From Oryzobacter telluris (GTDB lineage Bacteria; Actinomycetota; Actinomycetes; Actinomycetales; Dermatophilaceae), in the NCBI RefSeq assembly GCF_043099285.1, contig NZ_CP170723.1, forward strand, positions 1,116,001-1,180,000: a DNA stretch of 64,000 nt, given 5' to 3'. Below the pieces are notes generated by a model, which saw only the letters and a program-made list of their open reading frames with translations, was not told the origin of the DNA and ran no database searches. Positions 63,944-64,000 of this stretch are shown here, piece by piece. Made by a program: the position numbers and the translations under genes. Position 1 is the stretch's first letter. Each line of letters starts with the position of its first letter.

Positions 63944-64000
63944 TCAGTTGCCGGTGCCGATCGACTCGGCCTGCGACTGGACGGTCTTGAGCGCGGCAGC
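63944..64000 (-). CDS. extracellular solute-binding protein, C-terminal fragment
   Basis: Only the last 18 codons (AAALKTVQSQAESIGTGN) and the stop are inside the window; the gene starts to the right. The helical end and position directly upstream of two carbohydrate permeases identify it as the binding protein of the importer. This is inference from order; the fragment alone shows no motif. Confidence 0.6.
   Translation of the reverse strand, partial: AAALKTVQSQAESIGTGN

Overview
The window is a contiguous piece of a high-GC chromosome from an actinobacterium. Evidence: strong G/C third-position bias throughout, many GTG starts, very tight gene packing with GTGA/TGATG stop-start overlaps, and a GuaB3-type IMP dehydrogenase-like protein. 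The order sucC-sucD-DUF6350-purN-purH and the DUF3817 and PspC/LuxR signalling genes also point there. The gene set fits Micrococcales, perhaps Intrasporangiaceae/Dermatophilaceae, but that rank is inference. I see no tRNA, rRNA, CRISPR array, insertion sequence or prophage, and no gene-free stretch over about 300 bp.

Layout. 1-3.6 kb: two Gfo/Idh/MocA dehydrogenases (first one cut by the edge), an RmlD-like reductase, a small ABM-fold protein and a P1-family peptidase. 3.7-7.3 kb: a DHA2 drug exporter whose stop codon lies in a 19-bp tandem repeat, guaB3, and a DUF305 lipoprotein. 7.3-15 kb: anmK with an MHS-type MFS transporter, then a translationally coupled aldehyde dehydrogenase / GMC oxidoreductase / DUF1905 operon, an AMIN-like secreted protein and a DedA protein. 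15-20.5 kb: a heterodimeric ABC exporter, MOSC, SURF1 and DUF3817 proteins. 20.5-32 kb: guaA, a monoglyceride-lipase-like hydrolase, a striking 895-residue asparagine-synthetase fusion, a lipid/glycan cluster (flippase-like, PIG-L, GT4, Nudix) and PspC membrane proteins.

32-41.3 kb: a PspC-histidine kinase/LuxR regulator pair and a run of small housekeeping genes (ArsC-like, quinone reductase, two GNATs, family-5 uracil-DNA glycosylase, D-amino-acid oxidase, NYN, ArfB, stand-alone LigD polymerase domain). 41.4-50.9 kb: secreted and envelope functions: a small exported protein, PcrA/UvrD helicase, M23 endopeptidase, a lipase, then M4 and M28 exopeptidases sharing a nearly identical 480-bp C-terminal module. 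51-57.5 kb: succinyl-CoA synthetase and purine genes, with a clear ZTP riboswitch before purH. 57.5-64 kb: a DUF418-like acyltransferase and a sugar-import/glycosidase operon (ABC permeases, binding protein, GH144-like and GH3 enzymes) that looks like a beta-1,2-glucan or similar beta-glucan locus.

The best candidate for something new is the fusion of a full asparagine synthetase to a coenzyme-F420 gamma-glutamyl-ligase-like domain (23838-26525). Other signals worth following are the complementary decay of the ATP sites in the ABC pair, and a recurrent -10 hexamer 6-7 nt before start codons, implying leaderless mRNAs for many genes. The duplicated exopeptidase module and several unusually long perfect inverted repeats at gene ends also stand out.
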